DNA of 64,000 nt from positions 1 through 64,000 of the forward strand of contig NZ_JAAPBF010000015.1 in the NCBI RefSeq assembly GCF_022695985.1. The letters are read 5' to 3'. The position numbers were made by a program, and so were the translations under genes. The DNA comes from Streptomyces sp. NP-1717. Its GTDB lineage: Bacteria > Actinomycetota > Actinomycetes > Streptomycetales > Streptomycetaceae. Of the stretch, positions 41,749-53,928 are shown in pieces; position 1 is the stretch's first letter; every line of letters starts with the position of its first letter. The notes beneath the pieces were generated by a model. That model was not told where the DNA came from and did not search any database. It was given only the letters and a program-made list of their open reading frames with translations.

Positions 41749-42921
41749 TCACACCTGCTTGCGCAGGGAGATCTCGGGTGCGGGTACCGCGCCGGGGACG
41801 GTTGTTGTACTACCCAGCGTACGCGCCCCGTCGACCGGCGCCGCCACAGGCTCGGCCGGGCGGGGAGCGCCGACCAGCGCGCGCCACGCGTCGCGGCGGG
41901 CCTGCCGGACCGTTTCCCGGGCGGAGCGCAGCGCGCCGCGGACGGCCCGGCCGGTCTCGGCGGCGGCTTTCCTGGCCGGGGCCCAGACACTGTCGCGCAG
42001 GATGTGGCCGACCGGGGTGCAGACGGAGCGGTAGAACCAGCTCACGGGCTGCCCGATCAGGATCCGGGCCAGCCATTTCAGCGCACGGCCCACGGCCCGG
42101 GAGATCTGTCCGGCGATCCGCCAGGCGACGCCGAAGGCGGCGGCGATCTCCCGGCCGACGGGGGTGAGGACCGCGCGGAAGAACCAGCCGAGCGGGGTGA
42201 TCAGCAGGGTGACGACGAGCCATACGAGCGCGGTCCGGATACCGACGGCGGTCAGCGCGATGCCCCTGCCGAGCCAGGTGAGCGACCAGAGGGTGCCGTG
42301 GCCGATCGGGGTGAGCACGTACCGGTACAGCCATACGACCGGTACGACGAGCCCGTAGTAGACCACCGGCACCAGCACATACCGCCACAGCGCCACCCAC
42401 GGCCACACGAACAACGCCCGGAACACCCACCCCAGCACCACGCCCAGCACATGTCCGGTCGGCGTGAGCAACGTCTCGTACACCCATGAGCAGACGTGGG
42501 CGACGCCGTGGCCGATCGGAGTCAGGACGCTCGCATACAGCCAGACCACCGGCACGACGAGCCCGTAGTACACCACCGGCACCAGCACATACCGCCACAG
42601 CGCCACCCACGGCCACACGAACAACGCCCGGAACACCCACCCCAGCACCACGCCCAGCGCACGCCCGAGCGGGGCGAGCAACGTCTCGTACACCCACGAG
42701 CAGAGGACGCCGATGCCCCGTCCGAGCGGCCGGAACACCGAGCGGTGCAGCGCCCGCGCCCCGGCGGCGAGCAGATCCCAGACCATCCGCACCGGGACGA
42801 CGAGAACCAGGACGACGATCCGCACCGGAATCCGGATGGCGGTGGTCAGACAGCCGTCGCCCGGCTCGTACCGCTCGGGTGCCGGCGGCGCCGGCCTCTT
42901 GTCCAGATCCATGCCCCCCAT
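41749..42921 (-). CDS. Membrane protein with internal 70-residue tandem duplication, unknown function
   Basis: 390 residues from ATG 42921 (ATG 42912 is an alternative). It contains a stretch of long hydrophobic, aromatic helices: VYETLLAPLGRALGVVLGWVF, then ALFVWPWVALWRYVLVPVVYYG, then VPVVWLYASVLTPIGHG. This 70-residue unit occurs twice in full, and partial copies (VLTPIGHGTLWSL, VLTPVGREI, VCTPVGHIL) continue to ~330. An Arg/Ala-rich cytoplasmic C-terminus follows. The regular TPxGH spacing suggests amphipathic, re-entrant helices. It lies between the two radical-SAM-system genes, so a membrane-tethering role is possible but unproven. Function not recognised. Confidence 0.7.
   Translation of the reverse strand: MGGMDLDKRPAPPAPERYEPGDGCLTTAIRIPVRIVVLVLVVPVRMVWDLLAAGARALHRSVFRPLGRGIGVLCSWVYETLLAPLGRALGVVLGWVFRALFVWPWVALWRYVLVPVVYYGLVVPVVWLYASVLTPIGHGVAHVCSWVYETLLTPTGHVLGVVLGWVFRALFVWPWVALWRYVLVPVVYYGLVVPVVWLYRYVLTPIGHGTLWSLTWLGRGIALTAVGIRTALVWLVVTLLITPLGWFFRAVLTPVGREIAAAFGVAWRIAGQISRAVGRALKWLARILIGQPVSWFYRSVCTPVGHILRDSVWAPARKAAAETGRAVRGALRSARETVRQARRDAWRALVGAPRPAEPVAAPVDGARTLGSTTTVPGAVPAPEISLRKQV
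42344..42658 (-). repeat. Tandem DNA duplication inside the membrane protein gene (210-bp period)
   Basis: Bases 42344-42448 recur at 42554-42658 with a single difference in 105 nt (G versus C at 42361/42571). Flanks on both sides are similar but more diverged. The period is 210 nt (70 codons). Confidence 0.9.
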
Positions 42922-42963
42922 GACGCCCCCGGCGCCCGCCCGGATCCCGGATCCGGGCACGGG

Positions 42964-43004
42964 ACGGCGTTCGTGCCCGATTCGAGACCGGGCACGAACG
43001 CCGT
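42964..43004 (-). terminator. Terminator after the TIGR03960 radical SAM gene
   Basis: Perfect 16-bp stem (ACGGCGTTCGTGCCCG and complement) with a 9-nt loop, 17 nt past the stop codon at 43021. No T-run. Confidence 0.75.
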
Positions 43005-43020
43005 GCCGCGTTTCGGGGCC

Positions 43021-44949
<1,929 letters not shown>

Positions 44950-45053
44950 CACGGCGACTTTCGTGGGCTGACGGGGTGACCATCCAGGCTACCTTGACGG
45001 CAGCCCGCCCCCGACCCCGCGAGCGGTGCCGCTCGCGGGGCGCACGCCGGTGC

Positions 45054-46649
45054 TCAGTCGAAGAGCGCCGTGCGCAGCTTCCGCTTCGCCGACTTCCGCC
45101 AGATTCGCGGCAGTTCGCGCTCCCGGTCCGCCGCCCGCGACTCCTCCTCGCCGTACAGCAGCCCCCAGGTGAAGGCGGACTCGCCGGCCGCGTGGGCCTG
45201 GACCGCGAGATCGCGCAGGGTGTCGCGGGCCACCACGCTGTCCTGGTGGTCGCCGAGCACGCTCTGCACGGCCTTCATCCGCTTCGAGAAGCGCTTCGCG
45301 GGCTTGCCGAGGGCGGGCTCGGCCGCGTCGGCGGCGTAGCGGGCACGCTTGGCGGCCTTGCGGGCGTCGTGCAGCGCCAGGTCGCGCTCCTCCCCCGGCG
45401 CGAGTCCCAGCGCGTGATCGACGCGGCCCGCGAGCCGGTCGTAGTCCTTGACGACCGCCCGGGGCAGCACCTTGGCCGGTTTCCGGTGGGCCGCGTCCAG
45501 CAGGGGCGGATCGGCGAGCAGTGCCGCCACCGACTCCAGCAGGCGCAGATAGCGCGCGCTGTCGAGGACGGCGAGCGTCCTGGTCCGCGCGTCGGTGCGG
45601 CCCGCGGCGTCCCAGATCCGCAGCCGGGCGTGCACGGGGCCGAGCAACAGGGTCGTGTCGTGCGCGTCGACGCCCGCCGTGAGCCGCTCGGCGAGGACCT
45701 CCTGGTCCCGGTCGACGCCCAGCTCCCCGGCGAGCCATTTCAGCTCGGCGCCGATGGGCCGGGTGGCGTCGCGGTCGAGCACTTTCTTGTACGTGCGGAA
45801 CGCGGAACGCATCCTGCGGGTGGCGACCCGCAGTTGGTGCACCGAGTCGGGCAGGTCGCGGCGGACGGCCGGGTCGTAGGAGACGATCGCCTCGGCCTGC
45901 TCGCGCACATAGGCCAGCACATGGTCCCCGGCGGTGACGGGCGCGCGCTTCGAGGCGGCAGGGGCCCGCTTGCCCGGCCCGGCCCCCTTCGTGGTGGCCG
46001 GCGCCGTCTCGGCGAGGGCCCTGGCGAGCTTGGACCCGGCGGACGCCGGGCGCATTCCCGCCTTGCGGAGGACCTTCTCCACGGCGTCGAGCAGCGCCGG
46101 GTCGCCGTCGTCGGCCAGCTCGACCTCGATCTCGGTCCACTCGGCGGTCCCGGTGCCGGTATGAGCCCCCGCGGGCCGCCGTTCGGCGCGGACGGTGTCG
46201 ACGGCCACCTCGGCGAGCGTCCGGCCCGCCTCGTCGACCAGCAGGCTGGTGTCGCGGGAGGTCCGCAGCCGTACGACGGGGGTCAGTTCGGCGCCGCGGA
46301 CCCGTGAGCGCACCAGCGCCGCGAGTTCGTCCGGGAGGGTGTCGGAGAGCGGTGCCTGGATCTCGTCACGGACGCCGTCCCCGACGGGGAACTTGAGGTG
46401 CCAGCCCTCGTCGGCGCCGCCGGTGCGGCGCCGCAGGGTGAGAGAGCCGGCGGTCAGCCGGAGGTCCGGCGTGTCGTGATAGACGGCGTCCAGTTCGGTG
46501 ACGCCCCGGGCCGAGACGGCCGAGACGGCGCGGACCTTGGTGAGGTCCGGCAGAGGAGAAGGGCCGTCGGGCCGCGAGCCGCTGTCGCCACCGTCCGGCC
46601 GCACCGGGAGTTCGTACTTGCGTTCGATCTCTCGCTTTGTGTCCGCCAT
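45054..46649 (-). CDS. CYTH-CHAD domain protein
   Basis: 531 residues from ATG 46649. The N-terminal CYTH domain (~3-200) carries the metal-binding EIERKYELP (ExExK) and repeated acidic strands (TEIEVELADDGD). A Lys/Ala-rich linker leads to the CHAD domain (~235-520) with conserved HxxRVxxRRMRSAFRTYK, LRLLESV and HDARKAAKRARYAAD, many His/Arg on helices. CYTH enzymes process triphosphates or make cAMP, and CHAD domains bind polyphosphate, so the likely substrate is inorganic polyphosphate or a related triphosphate. The exact activity is not predictable. It is a single gene, 105 nt upstream of the radical SAM gene. Confidence 0.88.
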   Translation of the reverse strand: MADTKREIERKYELPVRPDGGDSGSRPDGPSPLPDLTKVRAVSAVSARGVTELDAVYHDTPDLRLTAGSLTLRRRTGGADEGWHLKFPVGDGVRDEIQAPLSDTLPDELAALVRSRVRGAELTPVVRLRTSRDTSLLVDEAGRTLAEVAVDTVRAERRPAGAHTGTGTAEWTEIEVELADDGDPALLDAVEKVLRKAGMRPASAGSKLARALAETAPATTKGAGPGKRAPAASKRAPVTAGDHVLAYVREQAEAIVSYDPAVRRDLPDSVHQLRVATRRMRSAFRTYKKVLDRDATRPIGAELKWLAGELGVDRDQEVLAERLTAGVDAHDTTLLLGPVHARLRIWDAAGRTDARTRTLAVLDSARYLRLLESVAALLADPPLLDAAHRKPAKVLPRAVVKDYDRLAGRVDHALGLAPGEERDLALHDARKAAKRARYAADAAEPALGKPAKRFSKRMKAVQSVLGDHQDSVVARDTLRDLAVQAHAAGESAFTWGLLYGEEESRAADRERELPRIWRKSAKRKLRTALFD

Positions 46650-46710
46650 CTTCACAAACGTAGTCGCAGGGGCCGCCGAGTGGCAGCCCCCGCGACGCCG
46701 AACGGGCGGA

Positions 46711-47910
46711 TCACGCCGACATGGGCCGCTGCACCCTGATCGACTGGAGCAGCCCGACCGCGATCCAGACCGCGAACATCGAGGTGCCTCCGTAGGAGAC
46801 GAACGGCAGCGGCAGCCCCGCCACGGGCATGATGCCGAGCGTCATCCCCACGTTCTCGAAGGACTGGAAGGCGAACCAGGCGATGATCCCGGCCGCCACG
46901 ATCGTCCCGTACAGCTCCGTCGTCTCACGGGCGATCCGGCAGGCGCGCCACAGCACCACACCGAGCAGCAGCAGGATCAGCCCGGCGCCGAGGAAGCCCA
47001 GTTCCTCGCCCGCGACGGTGAAGACGAAGTCGGTCTGCTGCTCGGGGACGAACTGCCCGGTGGTCTGGGAGCCCTTGAAGAGGCCGGTGCCGGTGAGTCC
47101 GCCCGAACCGATCGCGATCCGCGCCTGGTTGGTGTTGTAGCCGACGCCCGCCGGGTCGAGCTCCGGGTTGGCGAAGGCGGCGAAGCGGTTGATCTGGTAC
47201 TCGTCGAGCACTCCGAGGGCGGCGACCGCGACGGCGCCCGCGACCCCGGCACCGACGAGCCCGAAGATCCACCGGTTGGAGGCCCCGGAGGCGAGCAGGA
47301 CGCCGAGCACGATCACCGCCATGACCATGACCGAGCCGAGGTCCGGCATCATCATGACGACCAGGATCGGGACGACCGCGAGCCCCAGGGACTTGGCGAC
47401 CGTCCGATGGTCCGGATGGACCTGATCACCCGCGTCGACTCTGGCCGCGAGCAGCATCGCCATGCCCAGGATGATCGTGATCTTCACGAACTCCGAGGGC
47501 TGGAGGGTGAAGCCGCCGCCGAGCACGATCCAGGCGTGCGCGCCGTTGATGGTGGCGCCGAGCGGGGTGAGGACGAGCAGCACGAGCGCGACGGAGACGC
47601 CGTAGAGGACCGGCACCGCGCCGCGCAGGGTGCGGTGGCCGAGCCAGATCGTGCCGATCATCAGGGCCAGCCCGATACCGGTGTTCAGTATGTGGCGGAA
47701 GAAGAAGTGATACGGATCGCCCTGGTTGAGATCCGTACGGTTGCGGGTCGCCGACCAGACCAGCAGCGACCCGACCGCCGAGAGCGCGACCGCGGAGAAC
47801 ATCAGCGGCCAGTCCAGCCTGCGCGCCATCGAGTCACGCGCGGCGAGCGTCGCCCAGAGCCCGCGCTCGGGACCGTATCCGGAGACGGAGAAACCGCCTG
47901 TGCCGGCCAT
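46711..47910 (-). CDS. rodA: RodA peptidoglycan glycosyltransferase (SEDS family)
   Basis: 399 residues, about ten membrane helices. SEDS features are present: VWSATRNRTDLN and a long periplasmic loop with NQARIAIGSGGLTGTGLFKG, followed by SQTTGQFVPEQQTDFVFTVAGEELGFLGAG. The catalytic-type Asp (QTDFVFTVAGEE) and the C-terminal LPLPFVSYGGTSMFAVWIAVGLLQS are conserved. It polymerises lipid II for cell elongation or spore-wall synthesis with PBP2, whose gene ends 3 nt before. In streptomycetes, where growth is apical, this Mre/PBP2/RodA set acts mainly in sporulation. Confidence 0.95.
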   Translation of the reverse strand: MAGTGGFSVSGYGPERGLWATLAARDSMARRLDWPLMFSAVALSAVGSLLVWSATRNRTDLNQGDPYHFFFRHILNTGIGLALMIGTIWLGHRTLRGAVPVLYGVSVALVLLVLTPLGATINGAHAWIVLGGGFTLQPSEFVKITIILGMAMLLAARVDAGDQVHPDHRTVAKSLGLAVVPILVVMMMPDLGSVMVMAVIVLGVLLASGASNRWIFGLVGAGVAGAVAVAALGVLDEYQINRFAAFANPELDPAGVGYNTNQARIAIGSGGLTGTGLFKGSQTTGQFVPEQQTDFVFTVAGEELGFLGAGLILLLLGVVLWRACRIARETTELYGTIVAAGIIAWFAFQSFENVGMTLGIMPVAGLPLPFVSYGGTSMFAVWIAVGLLQSIRVQRPMSA

Positions 47911-47913
47911 GGG

Positions 47914-50217
47914 TCAGTCCCTCCGCGCGGGCGGCCCCGCGAGTGGTCCGTTGTCGTCCGGCGCCTGCCCCGGATCGGCCGGGACCTGCCCTGCGTCGTC
48001 CGGTGCCCGGCCGGTGCCGGGCGCCTGGCTCGCGTCGCCGGGCGTCTGCGGCACCTGTCCGTTGTTGTCACCGGCCGGTGCGATCTCGTTGCCGTCCAGC
48101 GGCGTCTTGTCCGGCACGTACGGCTTGACGGGCGGCGCGTCGATCGAGCCGTCGGGCTGGATCTTGGGCAGCGACTTGCGCGGCTCGGGCAGCAGGGCCT
48201 TCTTGAGGTTCTGCCCGCCCTTCGCGTCGAGGCCGTACATCGCCTCGTAGATCTTGCGGACGGCGGGGCCCGATGCTCCGGAGCCCGTACCACCCTGGGA
48301 GATCGTCATGACGATCGTGTAGTCCTCGGTGTACGAGGCGAACCACGAGGTCGTCTGCTTGCCGTAGACCTCGGCCGTACCCGTCTTGGCGTGCATCGGG
48401 ATCTTGTCCTGCGGCCAGCCGCCGAACCGCCAGGCGGCCGAACCGGACGTCGCCACTCCCGCGAGGGCCTTGTCCAGCTGGTCGCGCAGCTTGCGGTCGA
48501 CCGGCAGCTTGCCGTGCGACTGGGGCTTGATCTCCTCGACGCTCTTGCCGTCGGGGCTGACGATCGCCTTGCCGACGCTCGGGGTGTACATCGTGCCGCC
48601 GTTGGCGATCGCCGAGTAGATGGTGGCCATCTGGATCGGGGTGACGAGTGTGTCGCCCTGGCCGATCGAGTAGTTGACCGCGTCACCGGCGCGCATCCGG
48701 TTGCCTTCGAGGCAGCCCTCGTAGGCCAGTTGCTCGACGTAGGTGCCGCCCTTCTTGCCCTGCTTGCACCAGCCGTCCTTGTTGGCCTCCCAGAAGTTCT
48801 GCTTCCACTGGCGGTCCGGGATGCGGCCCGCGGTCTCGTTGGGGAGGTCGATCCCGGTCTCCTTGGCGAGACCGAACTCCTTGGCGGTCGTGTAGAAGTA
48901 GTCGTTGGCGCCCTTCTTGGGCTTGTTGCCGCCGTCCTTCTGCCACTCCTTGTGCGCGAGCCCGTAGAAGACGGTGTCGCAGGAGACCTCCAGGGCGCGG
49001 CCGAGGTCGATGTTGCCGTAGCCCTGGGACTCGAAGTTCTTGAAGACCTGGTTGCCGATGGAGTACGAACTGGGGCACGGGTAGCTGCCGTCGAAGTCGT
49101 AACCGGCCTTGACCGCCGCGGTCGAGGAGATGACCTTGAAGATCGATCCGGGGGCGGCCTGCGACTGGATCCCGCGGTTCAGCAGCGGGAAGTTGGACTT
49201 CTTGCTGGTGAGCTTGGAGTAGTCCTTCGCGGAGATCCCGCCGACCCAGGCGTTGGGGTCGTACGTCGGCTGGGAGGCCATCGAGACGACGCGGCCGGTC
49301 TTGGACTCCAGGACGACCACGGCGCCCGCGTCGGCCTTGTAGTTCTCGTTGGTGTTGCGGTCCATCTCCTTGCGCGCCGCCTTCATCGCCTCGTCGAGCT
49401 CGTACTCGGCGACGGCCTGCACGCGCGCGTCGATGGAGGTGATGATGTTGGAGCCGGGCTCGGCCTGGTCGCTCCTGGCCTGGCCGATGACCCGGCCGAG
49501 GTTGTCGACCTCGTAGCGGGTGACGCCCGCGTCACCGCGCAGGTACTTGTCGTACGTGCGCTCCAGACCGGAGCGGCCGACCTGGTCGGAGCGCAGGAAC
49601 GGCGAGTCGGTGTCCTGCGCCTTGGTGATCTCCTCGTCGGTGACCGGCGAGAGATAACCCAGCACCTGGGCGGTGTTGGCCTTGGCGGGCGCGGCGTAGC
49701 GGCGCACGGCGGTCGGCTCCGCGGTGATGCCGGGGAAGTCCTCTGCGCGCTCACGGATCTGGAGCGCCTGCTGGGTGGTGGCCTCGTCGGTGACGGGGAT
49801 CGGCTGGTAGGGCGAGCCGTTCCAGCAGGGCTGCGGCGTCTTGTTGTCGCAGAGCCTGACCTTGTCGTGGACGTCCTTGGGCTTCATGCCGAGGACGCCG
49901 GCCAGGCGGGTGAGGACCGCTCCCCCGCCGTCCTTCATCTTCATCAGTTCGGTGCGGCTGGCGGAGACGACGAGACGGGTCTCGTTGTCGGCGAGCGGCA
50001 CGCCCTGCGAGTCGAGGATGGAGCCCCGGACGGCGGGCTGGACGACCTGCTGCACATGGTTGTTCTTGGCCTCGTCCGTGTACTCGGCGCCGTTGCGGAC
50101 CTGGAGGTACCAGAGCCGTCCGCCGAGCGTCAGCAGGAGTGAGAAGACCAGCACCTGGATGACGACGAGCCGGATCTGGACCCGCGGTGTCCGTCCGGTC
50201 TCCGGAATGTTGCTCAC
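47914..50217 (-). CDS. mrdA: Penicillin-binding protein 2 (class B, elongation/sporulation)
   Basis: 767 residues from GTG 50217, overlapping the mreD stop by 4 nt. One N-terminal membrane anchor (VVIQVLVFSLLLTLGG) is followed by the dimerisation domain (RGSILDSQGVPLADN) and the transpeptidase domain. The active-site SxxK is in AAPGSIFK at ~357, the SxN-type motif is YSIGQGD, and KTGT is at ~610. It ends in a ~90-residue Pro/Asp/Gly tail. It crosslinks peptidoglycan with RodA, encoded 3 nt downstream. Confidence 0.95.
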   Translation of the reverse strand: MSNIPETGRTPRVQIRLVVIQVLVFSLLLTLGGRLWYLQVRNGAEYTDEAKNNHVQQVVQPAVRGSILDSQGVPLADNETRLVVSASRTELMKMKDGGGAVLTRLAGVLGMKPKDVHDKVRLCDNKTPQPCWNGSPYQPIPVTDEATTQQALQIRERAEDFPGITAEPTAVRRYAAPAKANTAQVLGYLSPVTDEEITKAQDTDSPFLRSDQVGRSGLERTYDKYLRGDAGVTRYEVDNLGRVIGQARSDQAEPGSNIITSIDARVQAVAEYELDEAMKAARKEMDRNTNENYKADAGAVVVLESKTGRVVSMASQPTYDPNAWVGGISAKDYSKLTSKKSNFPLLNRGIQSQAAPGSIFKVISSTAAVKAGYDFDGSYPCPSSYSIGNQVFKNFESQGYGNIDLGRALEVSCDTVFYGLAHKEWQKDGGNKPKKGANDYFYTTAKEFGLAKETGIDLPNETAGRIPDRQWKQNFWEANKDGWCKQGKKGGTYVEQLAYEGCLEGNRMRAGDAVNYSIGQGDTLVTPIQMATIYSAIANGGTMYTPSVGKAIVSPDGKSVEEIKPQSHGKLPVDRKLRDQLDKALAGVATSGSAAWRFGGWPQDKIPMHAKTGTAEVYGKQTTSWFASYTEDYTIVMTISQGGTGSGASGPAVRKIYEAMYGLDAKGGQNLKKALLPEPRKSLPKIQPDGSIDAPPVKPYVPDKTPLDGNEIAPAGDNNGQVPQTPGDASQAPGTGRAPDDAGQVPADPGQAPDDNGPLAGPPARRD

Positions 50218-50879
50218 AGTCGTTTGACCCCCTTGATCCGTCCGGCCCGCGCCGCGCGGGAGCGGGCCGTCTTCAGCCGCAGTCCGCCGCGCTGGTTCCC
50301 GATCTTCAGTCCGGTCCCCGCCGCCAGCCAGCCGGAGGCGACGTCGCTGCCGCCGCTGGACTTCTCGGCGAGCGGATCGTTCTCCGCGCGTCTGGCCAGG
50401 GCCATGATCAGCGGCACGGTGAACGGGGCGAGCAGCAGGTCGTAGATGGCCGCCGTGACGACCAGGTTGGTCAGACCGACATGGCGCGCGGCGGTGTCAC
50501 CGACGAGAGCGCCGACTCCCGCGTACAGCAGGGTGGTGGTGACGGCCGCGCCGACCACGACGACCATCGGGCCGAGCGCGGTGCGCAGTTGGCCGGTGTC
50601 GGGCTTGGCGAGTCCGGCGAGGTAACCGATCAGGCAGAGCACCAGCGCGTAGCGTCCGGCGGCGTGGTCGGCGGGCGGTGCGAGGTCGGCGAGGAGCCCG
50701 GCGCCGAAGCCGATGACCGCGCCGCTGGTGTGCCCGTACACGAGGGCGAGCGCGACGACGACGAGTAGCAGCAGATCGGGTACGGCTCCGGGGAGTTGGA
50801 GACGGGCGAGTACGGAGACCTGGACGACCAGCGCGACCACGACCAGGGTGATGGAGAGCAGCGTCCGGTTGAAGCGCAT
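50214..50879 (-). CDS. mreD: Rod shape-determining protein MreD
   Basis: 221 residues from ATG 50879, 11 nt after mreC. Five or six membrane helices cover ~1-165 (LLSITLVVVALVVQVSVL; LLLLVVVALALVYG; IGFGAGLLADLAPP). A basic C-terminal tail is unusually long for MreD and rich in Arg/Gly. It links MreC to the PBP2-RodA synthase. Confidence 0.93.
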   Translation of the reverse strand: MRFNRTLLSITLVVVALVVQVSVLARLQLPGAVPDLLLLVVVALALVYGHTSGAVIGFGAGLLADLAPPADHAAGRYALVLCLIGYLAGLAKPDTGQLRTALGPMVVVVGAAVTTTLLYAGVGALVGDTAARHVGLTNLVVTAAIYDLLLAPFTVPLIMALARRAENDPLAEKSSGGSDVASGWLAAGTGLKIGNQRGGLRLKTARSRAARAGRIKGVKRL

Positions 50880-50890
50880 GGGGATCAGCT

Positions 50891-51850
50891 CTACTCCTGC
50901 TCGTTGACCTGGCCGTCGCCCGGGGCGGCCTGGCCGTTCGGCGACGGGGTCACCGTGACGGTGACGGTCGGTGTGGGCTTGGGCTTGGCGGGCTTCTTCG
51001 GCAGGACCATGTCGCGCGGGTCGTCGCGGGGTGCCTGGACGACGACGCCGACGATGTCGAGCTTGCTGAAGCCGACGTACGGGCGGACGTAGATGTCGCG
51101 CGTGAGGCCGCCGGCGGCGGGGTCGACGCGTACGACCTGGCCGACGGGCACTCCGGGTACGAACGGCCGGTCCTTGCTGGAGCCGAACGTGACCAGCCGG
51201 TCGCCGTTCTTCACCTTGGCCTTGCCGTTGAGGAGTTGGACGTTGAACGGCTGGTCGCCCTGGCCGGTGGCGAAGCCCAGTTCGTCGGACTTCTCCATCC
51301 GGGTGCCGACGGTGAAGTCCGGGTCGTTGGCGAGCAGTACGGTCGCGGTGTTCGGCCCGACGGTGGTCACGCGGCCGACGAGCCCGTCGCCGTTCAGTAC
51401 GGTCATGTCGCGCTTGACGCCGTCGGCGGCGCCCGCGTCGATGGTGACGGTCCAGGAGAAGCCCTGGGCCGCTCCTATGGCGATGACCTCGGCGGCCTTT
51501 ATGCCGTACTGGCCGGCGCCCGCGGTCTTGAGGAGCTTGTCCAGCTCTCTCACCCGGCTGCGGTTGCGGTCGTCGCTGCCGAGCCTCTGTTTGAGCGCCG
51601 CGTTCTCCCGCTCCAGGGCGGTCACACGGTCGTGCCGCCCACCGGAGTCCCGTACGGCGCCGATGGCGTTGCCGACCGGGTCGACGGCTTTGGCGACACC
51701 GTTCTGCACGGGTCCGAAGACCGTGGCCGCGGCCTGCCGGGCACTGTCGACGGGTGACGCCTCTCCCCCGCGGATATCCACCGTGATCAGTGCGAACGCG
51801 ATGGCGATCAGCAGCACCAGGAGCAGCCGGCTCTCTCGTGTGTCCCTCAC
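50891..51850 (-). CDS. mreC: Rod shape-determining protein MreC
   Basis: 319 residues from GTG 51850 (RDTRESRLLLVLLIAIAFALITV). One N-terminal helix, a coiled coil with heptads (VTALERENAALKQRL, ~80-110) and the MreC beta-barrel domains (~120-270: EVIAIGAAQGFSWTVTIDAG; RVTTVGPNTATVLLANDPD) follow. The tail is Pro/Thr/Val repeats (TPTVTVTVTPSP). It lies 259 nt after mreB with a strong hairpin in between, so its expression is probably uncoupled in part from mreB. Confidence 0.94.
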   Translation of the reverse strand: MRDTRESRLLLVLLIAIAFALITVDIRGGEASPVDSARQAAATVFGPVQNGVAKAVDPVGNAIGAVRDSGGRHDRVTALERENAALKQRLGSDDRNRSRVRELDKLLKTAGAGQYGIKAAEVIAIGAAQGFSWTVTIDAGAADGVKRDMTVLNGDGLVGRVTTVGPNTATVLLANDPDFTVGTRMEKSDELGFATGQGDQPFNVQLLNGKAKVKNGDRLVTFGSSKDRPFVPGVPVGQVVRVDPAAGGLTRDIYVRPYVGFSKLDIVGVVVQAPRDDPRDMVLPKKPAKPKPTPTVTVTVTPSPNGQAAPGDGQVNEQE

Positions 51851-52011
51851 GTGCGGCGGCCGTGCCTTCCTCGTTGGAATGCCTCGTCGGAAAGTTTCGC
51901 GCGAATCGCGGGAATCACCGGGAAGGGATTCGTCGCAATTGGCGCATCGGATTGGTCTTGTCTGTATATCAACGATCCACCGGCGGGGACGTCAGCGTTC
52001 CATATGGGGTG

Positions 52012-52039
52012 TCCCCCGGGCCCGTTGGGGCCCGGGGGA
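52012..52039 (-). terminator. Hairpin between mreB and mreC
   Basis: 12-bp perfect stem TCCCCCGGGCCC with a 4-nt loop, 71 nt past the mreB stop and 162 nt before the mreC start; no T-run. It may be a partial terminator setting mreB above mreCD-pbp2-rodA expression. The remaining gap (51851-52011) has an AT-rich patch that could hold a second promoter. Confidence 0.55.
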
Positions 52040-52109
52040 TATTCGCCCTTTTCATGATCTGTTTCATGCTCTGCCTCGTGATCCGCGGATCAGGCCGGGC
52101 GGCGATCGG

Positions 52110-53141
<1,032 letters not shown>

Positions 53142-53414
53142 GAGGATGCGTCTGGCCTTCCCAAATAGAGCATTGACGGCTTTTCAGGATGGCGAGGTGG
53201 ATGCTGTGGCGAGGAGGCTTCCATCGTAGTGCCGCCTGTACCGACGCGGCGCGGTAGATCCACCTCATATAAAGGTGACGATGTGTCGAAGCCATGCGTT
53301 CCCGATCTGGCTCCGCATATGCCGGGGGTGGCCGAATTCCGTCGGTCGCCGCAGGCGCGCTCAGCGCTGTATGGCTGACGTGTGGTCAGGAAAGACCAGC
53401 GTAAGGGGTGTCTT

Positions 53415-53825
53415 TCAGTGCTCGGGAAAGAAAAGTTTCAGTTCCCGAATGGCGGACTCCTCGGAGTCCGAAGCGTGGATCAGGTTCTCCCGGACAATGG
53501 TTCCGAAGTCCCCCCGAATGGACCCCGGCGCTGCGGCGATCGGGTCAGTGGGGCCCGCCAGGGCCCGTACGCCCTCGATGACGCGCTCGCCCTCGACGAC
53601 CAGCGCGACGACCGGGCCGGACGCCATGAACTCGATCAGCGGCTCGTAGAAGGGACGGCCCTTGTGCTCGCCGTAGTGCTGCTCCAGCGTGCTGTCGTCG
53701 AGCGTACGCAGCTCCAGCGCGGTGATGCTCCAGCCGGCCTTGCGCTCGATACGGCCGATGATCTCTCCCACCAAAGAGCGGCGGACTGCGTCCGGCTTGA
53801 GGAGGACGAGAGTGCGCTGGGTCAT
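53415..53825 (-). CDS. ndk: Nucleoside-diphosphate kinase
   Basis: 136 residues from ATG 53825 with AAGGAG 9 nt upstream. The catalytic His is in ENLIHASDSEESA at ~115. The N-terminal TLVLLKPDAVRRSLVGEIIGRIE and GPVVALVVEGE are typical. It transfers phosphate from ATP to NDPs through phospho-His. The start chosen excludes an upstream extension (MYPYRVRHGPR) that is not kinase-like. Confidence 0.97.
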   Translation of the reverse strand: MTQRTLVLLKPDAVRRSLVGEIIGRIERKAGWSITALELRTLDDSTLEQHYGEHKGRPFYEPLIEFMASGPVVALVVEGERVIEGVRALAGPTDPIAAAPGSIRGDFGTIVRENLIHASDSEESAIRELKLFFPEH

Positions 53826-53928
53826 GGTGTGCGGCTCCTTGCGGGCATTCGCTGCGGGCAAACGGGTGAAGTGGTGTGAGGCTACAGGTGCGCGGGGGCC
53901 GTGCCGTACCCGGTACGGGTACAAACCC

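Noticed and set aside
46498..50142. 1214-residue plus-strand frame opposite rodA and pbp2
   Set aside because: Antisense shadow of clearly conserved rodA and pbp2 genes.
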